The notes beneath the pieces were generated by a model. That model saw only the letters and a list, made by a program, of their open reading frames with translations. It was not told the DNA's origin and did no database searches. 5,618 bases of DNA from an uncultured Rhodospirillales bacterium (lineage in GTDB: Bacteria > Pseudomonadota > Alphaproteobacteria > Rhodospirillales > Casp-alpha2): contig CALJEW010000228.1 of NCBI GenBank assembly GCA_938074585.1, positions 1 through 5,618 of the forward strand, written 5' to 3'. Both the position numbers and the translations under genes were made by a program. Shown here piece by piece: positions 1-5,618 of this stretch; position 1 is the stretch's first letter, and each line of letters begins with the position of its first letter.

Positions 1-540
1 ATTTTAACGGGTACCGTGAATGCCGTTCGGTTTGATGGTGATCGCTTGATTGGTGAAATGTTCGATGGTGTTGGGTTATTGATTGGCCAAAAAGAACATG
101 ACATAGAGGTCGCGGGACGAAGTGCCTTAATATTGGGTGCGGGTGGTGCCGCGCGTGCAGTTGCTTTCGCCTATATTCAAGAAGGCGTGACGAAATTAGG
201 TGTCTATAACCGCACCACTGAACGGGCGGAAAAACTTGTTGCAGATATCAAAGCGGCGATGCCCGATGCCAACGTTGAAATTGCCACGGATGATCCAACC
301 GGATATGATGTAATTTGCAATTGTACGTCGCTAGGGCTGCATCAAGGTGACCCCGTTCCCACAGATATCAGCAAATTGGATGCCCACATGGACATCGTCG
401 ATATTATTGCCGTACGCGACACAGAATTGATGGATGCAGCCGTGGCTATTGGATGCAAAAAAGTTATTGGTGGTGTTCCAATGGCAGTCGGTCAATTAGC
501 CGCTTTTGCGAAATTTTTCGATCCGGATCAAAAAGGCTAA
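1..540 (+). CDS. Shikimate dehydrogenase family protein (AroE-like), 5' end cut by window edge
   Basis: The reading frame is open from base 1 and gives the last 179 residues, so roughly the N-terminal third, including the position of the catalytic Lys, is missing. A GTG at 16 lies inside the conserved TGTVNAV segment and is not the start. Visible family marks, numbered from the window's first codon, are Asn7 in GTVNAV (substrate-binding Asn of AroE), Asp22 in FDGVGL (the catalytic Asp of the usual NTDG motif), a GAGGAAR dinucleotide loop at 46-52, NRT at 70-72 (favours NADP(H)), NCTSLGL at 107-113 and a C-terminal PMAVGQ with Gln165. The family reduces 3-dehydroshikimate or oxidises quinate/shikimate-like ring polyols in the cytoplasm. 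NTDG reads as MFDG, and the usual VYxPxxTxL strand reads as VDIIAVRDTEL, so a specialised paralogue is more likely than the biosynthetic AroE. It sits first in a tight catabolic-looking operon. The family call is firm and the substrate is unknown. Confidence 0.9.
   Translation: MLTGTVNAVRFDGDRLIGEMFDGVGLLIGQKEHDIEVAGRSALILGAGGAARAVAFAYIQEGVTKLGVYNRTTERAEKLVADIKAAMPDANVEIATDDPTGYDVICNCTSLGLHQGDPVPTDISKLDAHMDIVDIIAVRDTELMDAAVAIGCKKVIGGVPMAVGQLAAFAKFFDPDQKG
531..536 (+). promoter_or_regulatory. Shine-Dalgarno site for the Gfo/Idh/MocA gene
   Basis: AAAAGG lies in the last codons of the AroE-like gene, 9 nt before ATG 546. It decides the start of the next gene: the same frame is open further upstream to an ATG at 453, but that stretch overlaps the AroE-like gene and encodes nothing resembling the Gfo/Idh N-terminus. 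Confidence 0.6.
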
Positions 541-545
541 AACAT

Positions 546-1736
546 ATGAGCAATTTTATAAATCCGGTTGTCGAGAAACTAGGGCGACGATTGCGATTAG
601 GTGTTGTAGGCGGTGGTGCCACTTCGTTTATTGGCAGCGTACACCGGACAGCTGCCCGGCTTGATGATAGGTTTGAAGTTGTGGCATCGGTTATGGCATC
701 AACACCTGAACGCGCCCGTGAACAAGGCATTCAGGCCGGTATTGCTGAGGATCGGGCATACGGAACGTTAGATGAGATGTTAGAAAGCGAAGGTCAGCGT
801 AACGATGGTATTGATGTGGTTGCTATTATGACGCCAAATCACCGCCATTACCCTGAATGCAAAGCCGTATTGGCGAAGGGTCTGCATATCATTTGCGATA
901 AACCCATGACGACATCTGTCGCAGATGCCATTGATCTGGTTAAAAGTGTTCGTGATGCTAGGATCATCTTTTGCTTTACCCACAATTATTCGGGCTACCC
1001 TATGGTTCGACAAGCCAGAGCTATGGTCACCACAGGAAAAATTGGTGAAATTCGTCAGGTCAATGTCGAGTACTCTCAAGGCCAATTATCCTCATATGTC
1101 GAGCCGAACGCGCCAGAGCGTTTGAAGTGGCGACTGGACCCTAAACGCGGCGGGCCTTCTGCAGTATTGGGTGACATCGGGACCCATGCACATCAATTGC
1201 TGACTTACATAACAGGAATGCCGCTCGCCAAGTTGGCAGCGGATGTGGGGCCAACAGTACCCGAACGCCAAAACGATGATTACGCAGGCATGTTGCTACG
1301 TATGGAAAACGGAGCGCGCGGAACACTTTGGTGTACGCAAGCGGCATCCGGGTCTGAAAATATTTTACGCATTAAAGTCTTTGGATCACTAGGCGGGCTG
1401 GAGTGGGAACAATGCTCCCCTAATCATTTAAAACATATGGTTCAAGGCGAACCCGCACGTATTTTAAGTCGAGGATTACCGGGGCTTAGCGATGCTGCCC
1501 ATAGGGCAAGCCGAATTCCAACGGGTCATCCGGAAGGTTTTCAGGAAGGTTTTGCCAATTTGTATAACGATGCAGCAGAAGCGATTGCCGCCAGAATTAC
1601 CGGCACAGAAGCCGATCCCTTAGCGCTTGATTTCCCGACTGTTGAAGATGGGGCCCGCGGTATGCGGTTTTTAGAAGCGGCATTAGAGTCCAGCAATAGC
1701 GAAGGCGGCTGGGTCGACTGTACATTAAATTTTTAA
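546..1736 (+). CDS. Gfo/Idh/MocA family NAD(P)-dependent oxidoreductase
   Basis: This 396-residue protein has the usual length and two-domain plan of the family. The Rossmann half carries the dinucleotide loop GVVGGGATSFIG at 19-30 followed by VHR, the TPN motif at 96-98 and the CDKP version of the EKP motif at 117-120, whose Lys119 is the expected catalytic lysine. The C-terminal alpha/beta half starts near 150 and carries GDIGTHAHQL at 209-218, with Asp210 and His214 in the places of the family's conserved catalytic Asp/His pair. Members oxidise or reduce a hydroxyl of sugars, inositols or related cyclic polyols with NAD(P) in the cytoplasm. ATG 546 was chosen because it follows the upstream stop by 5 nt, has a Shine-Dalgarno site and puts the Rossmann loop near residue 19. 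The gene lies between an AroE-like dehydrogenase and an isomerase-type TIM barrel, a pairing also seen in inositol catabolism (IolG with IolE/IolI). The exact substrate cannot be read from the sequence. Confidence 0.93.
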   Translation: MSNFINPVVEKLGRRLRLGVVGGGATSFIGSVHRTAARLDDRFEVVASVMASTPERAREQGIQAGIAEDRAYGTLDEMLESEGQRNDGIDVVAIMTPNHRHYPECKAVLAKGLHIICDKPMTTSVADAIDLVKSVRDARIIFCFTHNYSGYPMVRQARAMVTTGKIGEIRQVNVEYSQGQLSSYVEPNAPERLKWRLDPKRGGPSAVLGDIGTHAHQLLTYITGMPLAKLAADVGPTVPERQNDDYAGMLLRMENGARGTLWCTQAASGSENILRIKVFGSLGGLEWEQCSPNHLKHMVQGEPARILSRGLPGLSDAAHRASRIPTGHPEGFQEGFANLYNDAAEAIAARITGTEADPLALDFPTVEDGARGMRFLEAALESSNSEGGWVDCTLNF

Positions 1737-1760
1737 GAATACATTTAGAGGAATTTAAAA

Positions 1761-2588
1761 ATGAGCGTACTTACACTTGGTGCGAATACATTTAGTTATG
1801 TTTATAAACGCGGAGTTCTTGATACCTTGCAGCATTTAGGCAGCATGGGGTATCGCGAGTTTGAAATTTTAGTTACCCAACCGCATTTTTGGGCAACTGA
1901 TTTCACAGCGAATGAGCGTCGCGATATTCCAATAAAACTCGCGGACCAAGGTCTGCATGTAACGTCTGTAAATATTCCTGGCATTGATAATAATATCGTC
2001 AGTGGAACGCGTGAAATGCGTGAGTTTACGATTAAAGTTCTTTCTGATTTGGTTGATATTTGTGGGGACTGGAAAATCCCGTATTGTATTTTCGTCCCAG
2101 GCCGCACAATCCCCTTATTCCCCATACCCAAAGAACAACTCATGGAATGGTTTATTGAAGGAATGATAACATTGGCAAACCGGGCCAGTAATCAGGGCGT
2201 TACCATGCTGATTGAAAATGTTCCCAACACATGGATCCCACGCGCCGAGAATGTGATGGAAGCGTTGAATGCCGTTGGACGTGACGATATTGGCGTTATT
2301 TATGACGTGGCCAACGCCCCGTTTACAGGTGAAAACCCATGCGAAGGTGTGAGAATTGTTAAAGACTGGCTGAAGTTAGTACATTTATCTGATACCCATA
2401 AAAACACGTGGCGGCATGATCCCATCGGCATGGGCGATGTGGCTTTTTCAGACTTTAACCAAGTTCTCAAGGAGATTGGTTATGATGGAATTTCGATGTT
2501 GGAAATAATTACAGATGATCCGGACTTCCATTTCAGAGATAGCCATAAAAAGCTGGTCCAAATGGGCTGGAGCAATTTTGGCAGCTAA
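1761..2588 (+). CDS. Sugar phosphate isomerase/epimerase family TIM-barrel protein (AP_endonuc_2 fold)
   Basis: This complete 275-residue protein has the size of hydroxypyruvate isomerase, IolE/IolI and D-tagatose 3-epimerase relatives. The four expected metal ligands are at the ends of barrel strands: Glu152 in MLIENV, Asp182 in VIYDVANA, His208 in LVHLSDT and Glu248 in SMLEI. Between them, RHDPIGMGDVAF (218-229) matches the Gly-rich loop that follows the His ligand in this family. These enzymes move a carbonyl or invert a stereocentre next to one, using Mn2+ or a similar divalent metal, in the cytoplasm. The start has a strong AGAGGAA site at 1747-1753, 7 nt before the ATG. It is the last plus-strand gene, 24 nt after the oxidoreductase stop, so it probably acts on the keto product of that enzyme. 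Dehydratases such as IolE share the fold, so isomerase, epimerase or dehydratase remains open. Confidence 0.9.
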   Translation: MSVLTLGANTFSYVYKRGVLDTLQHLGSMGYREFEILVTQPHFWATDFTANERRDIPIKLADQGLHVTSVNIPGIDNNIVSGTREMREFTIKVLSDLVDICGDWKIPYCIFVPGRTIPLFPIPKEQLMEWFIEGMITLANRASNQGVTMLIENVPNTWIPRAENVMEALNAVGRDDIGVIYDVANAPFTGENPCEGVRIVKDWLKLVHLSDTHKNTWRHDPIGMGDVAFSDFNQVLKEIGYDGISMLEIITDDPDFHFRDSHKKLVQMGWSNFGS

Positions 2589-2595
2589 CGAAATA

Positions 2596-3488
2596 TTAGG
2601 CTGTTCTTAAAAATTGATCGACTTCCGTCCGGGTTGGAGCACCCATACATCCATCGGGATGTGTGCATTTAATCACAGCCGCGGCACAGGCAAATCGTAT
2701 GGCATGTGATACAGACATTTTATCGCCAACCGCTCACGCAAACGCTGCGTGCCAAACATCACCTGCACCAAGGGTATCGATGAATTTTATTTCAAATGCC
2801 GGGGTATGCTCCGTCTCTCCATCTTCGCGCCAATACACTCCGGCATTTCTGTTGGTAACAGCCAGAAAGCCTTCAAGACGAGATTCTGCTATTTCCAAAG
2901 CACAGCTCAGATCATCGGTTGACGCATGGTCGCGCAAACCGTCAGCTGAAAAGGCTACATTGCTTGAGAGATGAAGCGCATCTTTTGATTCCAGCGCGGG
3001 GGCTTCTGCATCTAGAACACCCGGTTTTGACGCCTCTTTCGCGGCGCGCATGGCGGTGAACGCGCCCTCGGGCCAAGGTAGGTCCGTTAATATCACATAA
3101 AATTCAGGTAAGGCGTCAGTGAACTATTCTTTTAAGGAAGATAATTTTGATCCCGCAAATTGACCACCTGACGTTCACCGTCTTGGTATATGTAGACAGA
3201 AGAAAAAGAGCTTCTGATATGTGGGAACTGACGTACCAATTCACAGTCTACGTTGCTGTTTTTAAGGTCTCGTATAATATGGCCACCAATTCCATCGTCA
3301 TCCAAACGGGCTATTAATGACGCATTGCCACCCAATCATGCGACGGCAACAGCAGCATTTGCTACCATTCCACCGCCAACCATTTCCGCTGCATGAGCCC
3401 GAAATTTTCCACCACGCGCTGGCATTTCATCAACAAAGATAACAATGTCATGTGTTATAACGCCTATGTAGATAATTTTTGTGCTCAC
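2596..3488 (-). pseudogene. PfkB-family carbohydrate kinase, inactivated (YihV-like branch)
   Basis: A whole PfkB kinase can be followed on the minus strand, but it is broken four times. From GTG 3488 the frame reads the typical N-terminus (VDEMPARGGKF, then VGGGMVANAAVAVA), meets TGA at 3338-3336 where the family usually has Arg in ARLG, and continues in the same frame to RQVVNLRDQNYLP before TAA at 3134-3132. Homology resumes in another frame after a net 1-nt loss near 3127-3140; just downstream of this point that frame carries TAG 3126-3124. It then reads through TDLPWPEGA and LDAEAP to the signature DTLGAGDVWHAAFA, whose GAGD Asp is the catalytic base. TGA 2736-2734 interrupts that frame, which goes on through FACAAAVIKCTHPDG to TAA at 2598-2596. 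Restoring one base gives about 297 residues, a normal length. The layout, including ALKCT/VIKCT near the end, resembles sulfofructose kinase YihV. It is third in the minus-strand operon, 10 nt after the ATPase stop. Confidence 0.93.
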
Positions 3489-3494
3489 CGATGA

Positions 3495-3500
3495 TCCCCT
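3495..3500 (-). promoter_or_regulatory. Shine-Dalgarno site supporting the GTG start of the kinase pseudogene
   Basis: AGGGGA on the minus strand overlaps the TAG stop of the ABC ATPase and lies 6 nt before GTG 3488. The spacing supports GTG as the original start and shows translational coupling to the ATPase. The initiation signal is intact although the reading frame is dead. Confidence 0.6.
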
Positions 3501-4596
3501 AAACAATAAGTTCTGTTTTTGGGTCTAGCAAATGCATGTGGCTCATATTGATTGTGAACGACATGGATTCCCCAACGCCTAAGACTGACTTCGGTTCGGT
3601 GCGGGCATTCATTTCAATACCGTCCATATCTATATAAACCAAAGTATCCATGCCCATGGGTTCAACAGCCTGCACGGTCGCATCAAAATCGACTTGGGTT
3701 GCGTTGATATGCCTCCGCTTTTCCGTCACATGTTCAGGACGAATGCCAAAAGTTAGAGTGTCGCCCAAATACTTTTGATACCGATCATATCTTTCTTTAG
3801 GCAATGCTAACGACATTTGATTACCCAATTGTATAGAAAGTACGTCATTGGTTTCGACAATTTTTCCAGTTGTGAAATTCATAGCGGGGGTACCAATAAA
3901 ACCTGCAACAAACAGGGTTTTCGGATTATCGTACAATTCTTGAGGGGTGCCGACTTGTTCAATTTTACCATTGTTCATAACAACAATACGGTCAGCGAGC
4001 GTCATTGCCTCTACTTGATCGTGGGTTACAAAAATGATTGTTGTTTCGACCCGTTGATGCATTTTTTTGATTTCTGTACGCATTTGCGTTCTCATTTTAG
4101 CATCTAAATTACTCAGGGGCTCATCAAACAAAAAAACTTGAGGGTTACGGACAATAGAGCGGCCCATAGCAACGCGTTGGCGTTCTCCGCCGGAAAGCTG
4201 TTTTGGTCGGCGATCGAGAAGATCTGAGATGCCAAGAATATCTGCGGCTTCTTTGACCTTGCGATCAATTTCAGCTTTAGGTAACTTTTTAAGCATCAAA
4301 CTAAAAGCGATATTATCGTATACGGATTTTTGAGGATAAAGGCCGTAGTTCTGAAAAACCATGGCGATATTGCGGTCTTTTGACGGCACGTTATTGACCC
4401 ACTTATCGTCAATTAAGATATCGCCCTCTGATGGGTCTTCCAATCCAGCAATCATACGAAGTGTTGTGCTTTTTCCGCAACCGGATGGCCCGACCAGAAC
4501 GATAAACTCATTATGATCAATTTCTAGATTTATGTACTTTACAGCATCAATTTGGTCGTAAAATTTAGATAAATTTTGTAACGCGACACAGGCCAT
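3499..4596 (-). CDS. ABC transporter ATP-binding protein, MalK/UgpC/MsmK family (carbohydrate importer)
   Basis: This 365-residue protein has every nucleotide-binding element in order: Walker A GPSGCGKST (36-44), Q-loop Gln82 in FQNYGLYPQ, signature LSGGERQ (134-140), Walker B VFLFDEP (154-160, Glu159 catalytic), D-loop SNLD and the switch His192 in THDQVEAM. After about residue 235 comes the regulatory C-terminal (TOBE/OB) domain of the sugar-importer ATPases, opening with GFIGTPAMNF and containing FGIRPEH (283-289). It would work as a homodimer on the cytoplasmic face of two permeases fed by a periplasmic binding protein; none of these partners is in the window. An AAGGAA site sits 7 nt before the ATG. 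It lies 49 nt downstream of the dioxygenase and 10 nt upstream of the kinase pseudogene, so all three are probably co-transcribed. The family is typical for di- and monosaccharides, polyols and glycerol-phosphate. The transported compound cannot be told from the ATPase. Confidence 0.95.
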   Translation of the reverse strand: MACVALQNLSKFYDQIDAVKYINLEIDHNEFIVLVGPSGCGKSTTLRMIAGLEDPSEGDILIDDKWVNNVPSKDRNIAMVFQNYGLYPQKSVYDNIAFSLMLKKLPKAEIDRKVKEAADILGISDLLDRRPKQLSGGERQRVAMGRSIVRNPQVFLFDEPLSNLDAKMRTQMRTEIKKMHQRVETTIIFVTHDQVEAMTLADRIVVMNNGKIEQVGTPQELYDNPKTLFVAGFIGTPAMNFTTGKIVETNDVLSIQLGNQMSLALPKERYDRYQKYLGDTLTFGIRPEHVTEKRRHINATQVDFDATVQAVEPMGMDTLVYIDMDGIEMNARTEPKSVLGVGESMSFTINMSHMHLLDPKTELIV

Positions 4597-4622
4597 AAAT
4601 TGATTCCTTAAAAACGAGAATA

Positions 4623-4653
4623 TGCAATAACCTTATGCCACACAATTATTGCA
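4623..4653 (-). repeat. 8-bp inverted repeat at the dioxygenase stop codon (candidate attenuator or mRNA 3' hairpin)
   Basis: On the minus strand TGCAATAA (4653-4646, including the TAA stop of the dioxygenase) pairs perfectly with TTATTGCA (4630-4623) across a 15-nt loop. About 7 nt past the second arm there is a run of five Ts. The stem is AT-rich, so it would be a weak intrinsic terminator; it may instead tune expression of the downstream ATPase gene or protect an mRNA end. A chance repeat in AT-rich spacer DNA is possible. Confidence 0.4.
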
Positions 4654-5512
4654 ATTCAACACCTTCAATTGTTACCCGGTGCATTAATCGGCGAAAGCCG
4701 TGGTAATCATTTATGGCCTGATGCCATGTTGCGAGATTATCCCATATGGCAACAGAACCTTTCGCCCACCTGAACCGACACTGGTACTCTTGTTGCATGG
4801 TGTGCTGATAGAGCATTGCCAAGAAAGGCTCAGACTCTTCGGTGGTCCAACCCTCTATATGAGTTGTGAATTGCGGGTTTACATAGAGCCCTTTTTGCCC
4901 TGTCCGGGGGTGGGTTAGTACAATGGGGTGAATAGAATTTTGTGTTGCCAATTTTGGATTACCAATACGTGATCCCAGTTCTTCAACCTGACTAACACGG
5001 GATTTTTCGGCACCAAAAATATGGCGACTTGAATGACACGCATTCATATCTTCAAGTGTCGCCTTAAGACCATCTGACAATCCCTCATAAGCGGCTGCGA
5101 CGCTAGCGAACAAAGTATCGCCGCCAACGTCAGGAACTTCTTTAGCATATAGAACTGAACCAAAGGCAGGAACCTGATCATAAGAATGATCTGTATGCCA
5201 TAAATTGCCAATATTCATCTTTTGGTCGGGCTCTTTACTGACCTGGGCTATTTCCGGATAACCGTCTAAGGCTGTAAAAAATTGGTTAATAACAATGTTT
5301 CCCCAGCGCTTCGCAAACGCGATATGCTGATCTGGCGACATCTCTTGTTCACGAAAAAAAATGACGCCATATGTATCATTAGCGGTTCTAATATCTGCAA
5401 ATTGCTCATCTGAAATATCTGTTAAATCAACACCGTCGATTTCAGCCCCAATGGAACCACTGATGGGACGTACGATAAGCGTATTTAAGTCCAAAGGCAT
5501 GGTCAGGCTCAT
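4646..5512 (-). CDS. TauD/TfdA family Fe(II)/2-oxoglutarate-dependent dioxygenase
   Basis: This 288-residue protein is collinear with E. coli TauD (283 residues). The iron facial triad is present: His106 and Asp108 in WHTDHSY, and His264 in ATWHQAIND. Arg275 and Arg279 (RRLMHR) fall 11 and 15 residues after the distal His, exactly where TauD has the 2-oxoglutarate-binding and active-site arginines. Other family blocks are GVIFFREQ (49-56), GGDTLFAS (130-137), HPRTGQKGLYVN (201-212) and AIWDNLATWH. Such enzymes hydroxylate a carbon with O2 and 2-oxoglutarate; in TauD this releases sulfite from a sulfonate, in TfdA it cleaves an ether. The taurine-contacting His70 and Tyr73 of TauD align with Asn76 and Phe79 here, so taurine is an unlikely substrate. 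It is the first minus-strand gene in view. ATG 5512 has no clear Shine-Dalgarno site, and an in-frame ATG at 5500 is an alternative start. Confidence 0.92.
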   Translation of the reverse strand: MSLTMPLDLNTLIVRPISGSIGAEIDGVDLTDISDEQFADIRTANDTYGVIFFREQEMSPDQHIAFAKRWGNIVINQFFTALDGYPEIAQVSKEPDQKMNIGNLWHTDHSYDQVPAFGSVLYAKEVPDVGGDTLFASVAAAYEGLSDGLKATLEDMNACHSSRHIFGAEKSRVSQVEELGSRIGNPKLATQNSIHPIVLTHPRTGQKGLYVNPQFTTHIEGWTTEESEPFLAMLYQHTMQQEYQCRFRWAKGSVAIWDNLATWHQAINDYHGFRRLMHRVTIEGVELQ

Positions 5513-5534
5513 TTAATAATTGATCCGAGATTAC

Positions 5535-5540
5535 ATTATA
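5535..5540 (-). promoter_or_regulatory. Candidate -10 element upstream of the dioxygenase gene
   Basis: A consensus TATAAT on the minus strand ends 22 nt before ATG 5512, which would give a leader of only about 15 nt. No good -35 hexamer is seen at 16-18 nt spacing (CTCCCA at 17), so the promoter would need an activator or be weak. The absence of a Shine-Dalgarno site fits such a short leader. If a minus-strand gene lies just right of the window, this could instead be ordinary intergenic sequence. Confidence 0.35.
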
Positions 5541-5563
5541 TCTGTTATTCGTAGAAATGGGAG

Positions 5564-5578
5564 AACATTTCGCATGTT
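5564..5578. promoter_or_regulatory. Candidate operator: small dyad AACAT-N5-ATGTT
   Basis: A perfect 5-bp inverted repeat with a 5-nt spacer is centred about 33 bp upstream of the TATAAT and about 60 bp before the dioxygenase start, a place where a regulator could act. It is short enough to occur by chance. Nothing else is recognised in the remaining bases to the right edge. Confidence 0.25.
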
Positions 5579-5618
5579 ACCTAAGGAAGAGCAACTTTAA
5601 CCAAACCGTTACATCAAA

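Noticed and set aside
16..18. GTG as start of the AroE-like gene
   Set aside because: Conserved family sequence (GTVNAV) runs through it and the frame is open to the window edge, so it is internal.
453..545. Upstream in-frame extension of the Gfo/Idh/MocA gene to ATG 453
   Set aside because: It overlaps the AroE-like coding frame, gives a sequence unlike family N-termini, and ATG 546 has its own Shine-Dalgarno site.
2651..2664. Inverted repeat CATCC-N4-GGATG as a terminator for the TIM-barrel gene
   Set aside because: It is a short stem without a T-run and lies within kinase homology, so it is explained as old coding sequence.
2734..3335. Two separate small minus-strand genes (2734-3096 and 3132-3335)
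   Set aside because: Each is a fragment of the same PfkB kinase and the pieces align in order; they are parts of one pseudogene.
2734..3338. TGA recoding (selenocysteine, or UGA read as an amino acid) in the kinase
   Set aside because: The first TGA stands where the family usually has Arg, and there is also a TAG and a frameshift, which fits decay and not recoding.
4597..4640. Internal minus-strand promoter TTGTGT-N17-TATTCT before the ATPase gene
   Set aside because: The spacing is right, but only 3/6 and 4/6 bases match consensus in AT-rich spacer DNA; not enough to call.
5577..5618. Minus-strand frame open from the right edge to TAA at 5579-5577, as the tail of an upstream gene
   Set aside because: It has only 13 codons with no recognisable motif, so it cannot be told from chance.
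5557..5618. Plus-strand frame from ATG 5557 running off the right edge
   Set aside because: It has only about 20 codons, no Shine-Dalgarno site and no recognisable sequence.

Overview
The window looks like a piece of a bacterial carbohydrate or cyclitol catabolism locus. It has compact operons, Shine-Dalgarno sites and ordinary stop usage (TAA and TAG at intact genes, TGG for Trp). The mixture of an AroE-like dehydrogenase, a Gfo/Idh/MocA oxidoreductase, an AP_endonuc_2 TIM-barrel isomerase, a UgpC/MalK-type ATPase, a PfkB kinase and a TauD-like dioxygenase is typical of Proteobacteria. I would guess an alphaproteobacterium, possibly marine, of moderate GC, but that is inferred from protein style and not from any marker gene.

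Left half, plus strand (1-2588): three co-directional genes, closely spaced. They are the 3' part of a shikimate-dehydrogenase-family gene cut by the window edge, a complete Gfo/Idh/MocA oxidoreductase starting 5 nt after it, and a complete sugar-phosphate isomerase/epimerase-type TIM barrel 24 nt further on. They read as one operon whose promoter lies left of the window.

Right half, minus strand (5512 down to 2596): a TauD/TfdA-family Fe(II)/2-oxoglutarate dioxygenase, then a complete MalK/UgpC-type ABC transporter ATPase, then a PfkB-family sugar kinase starting 10 nt after the ATPase stop. The kinase is a pseudogene with three in-frame stops and one net frameshift of -1. Its reading frame can be rebuilt along its full length to about 297 residues, and it resembles the sulfofructose kinase (YihV) branch. 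The two gene blocks converge, with 7 nt between the last stops and no visible terminator.

Together the genes suggest import of a polyol or sugar-like compound (the ATPase, with permeases and binding protein outside the window), oxidation by two dehydrogenases, isomerisation by the TIM barrel and, formerly, phosphorylation by the kinase. The dioxygenase may release a leaving group from a modified substrate. The substrate cannot be read from the sequence. The features most worth a second look are the decayed kinase, the atypical substrate-site residues of the AroE-like and TauD-like enzymes, and an 8-bp inverted repeat overlapping the dioxygenase stop codon.
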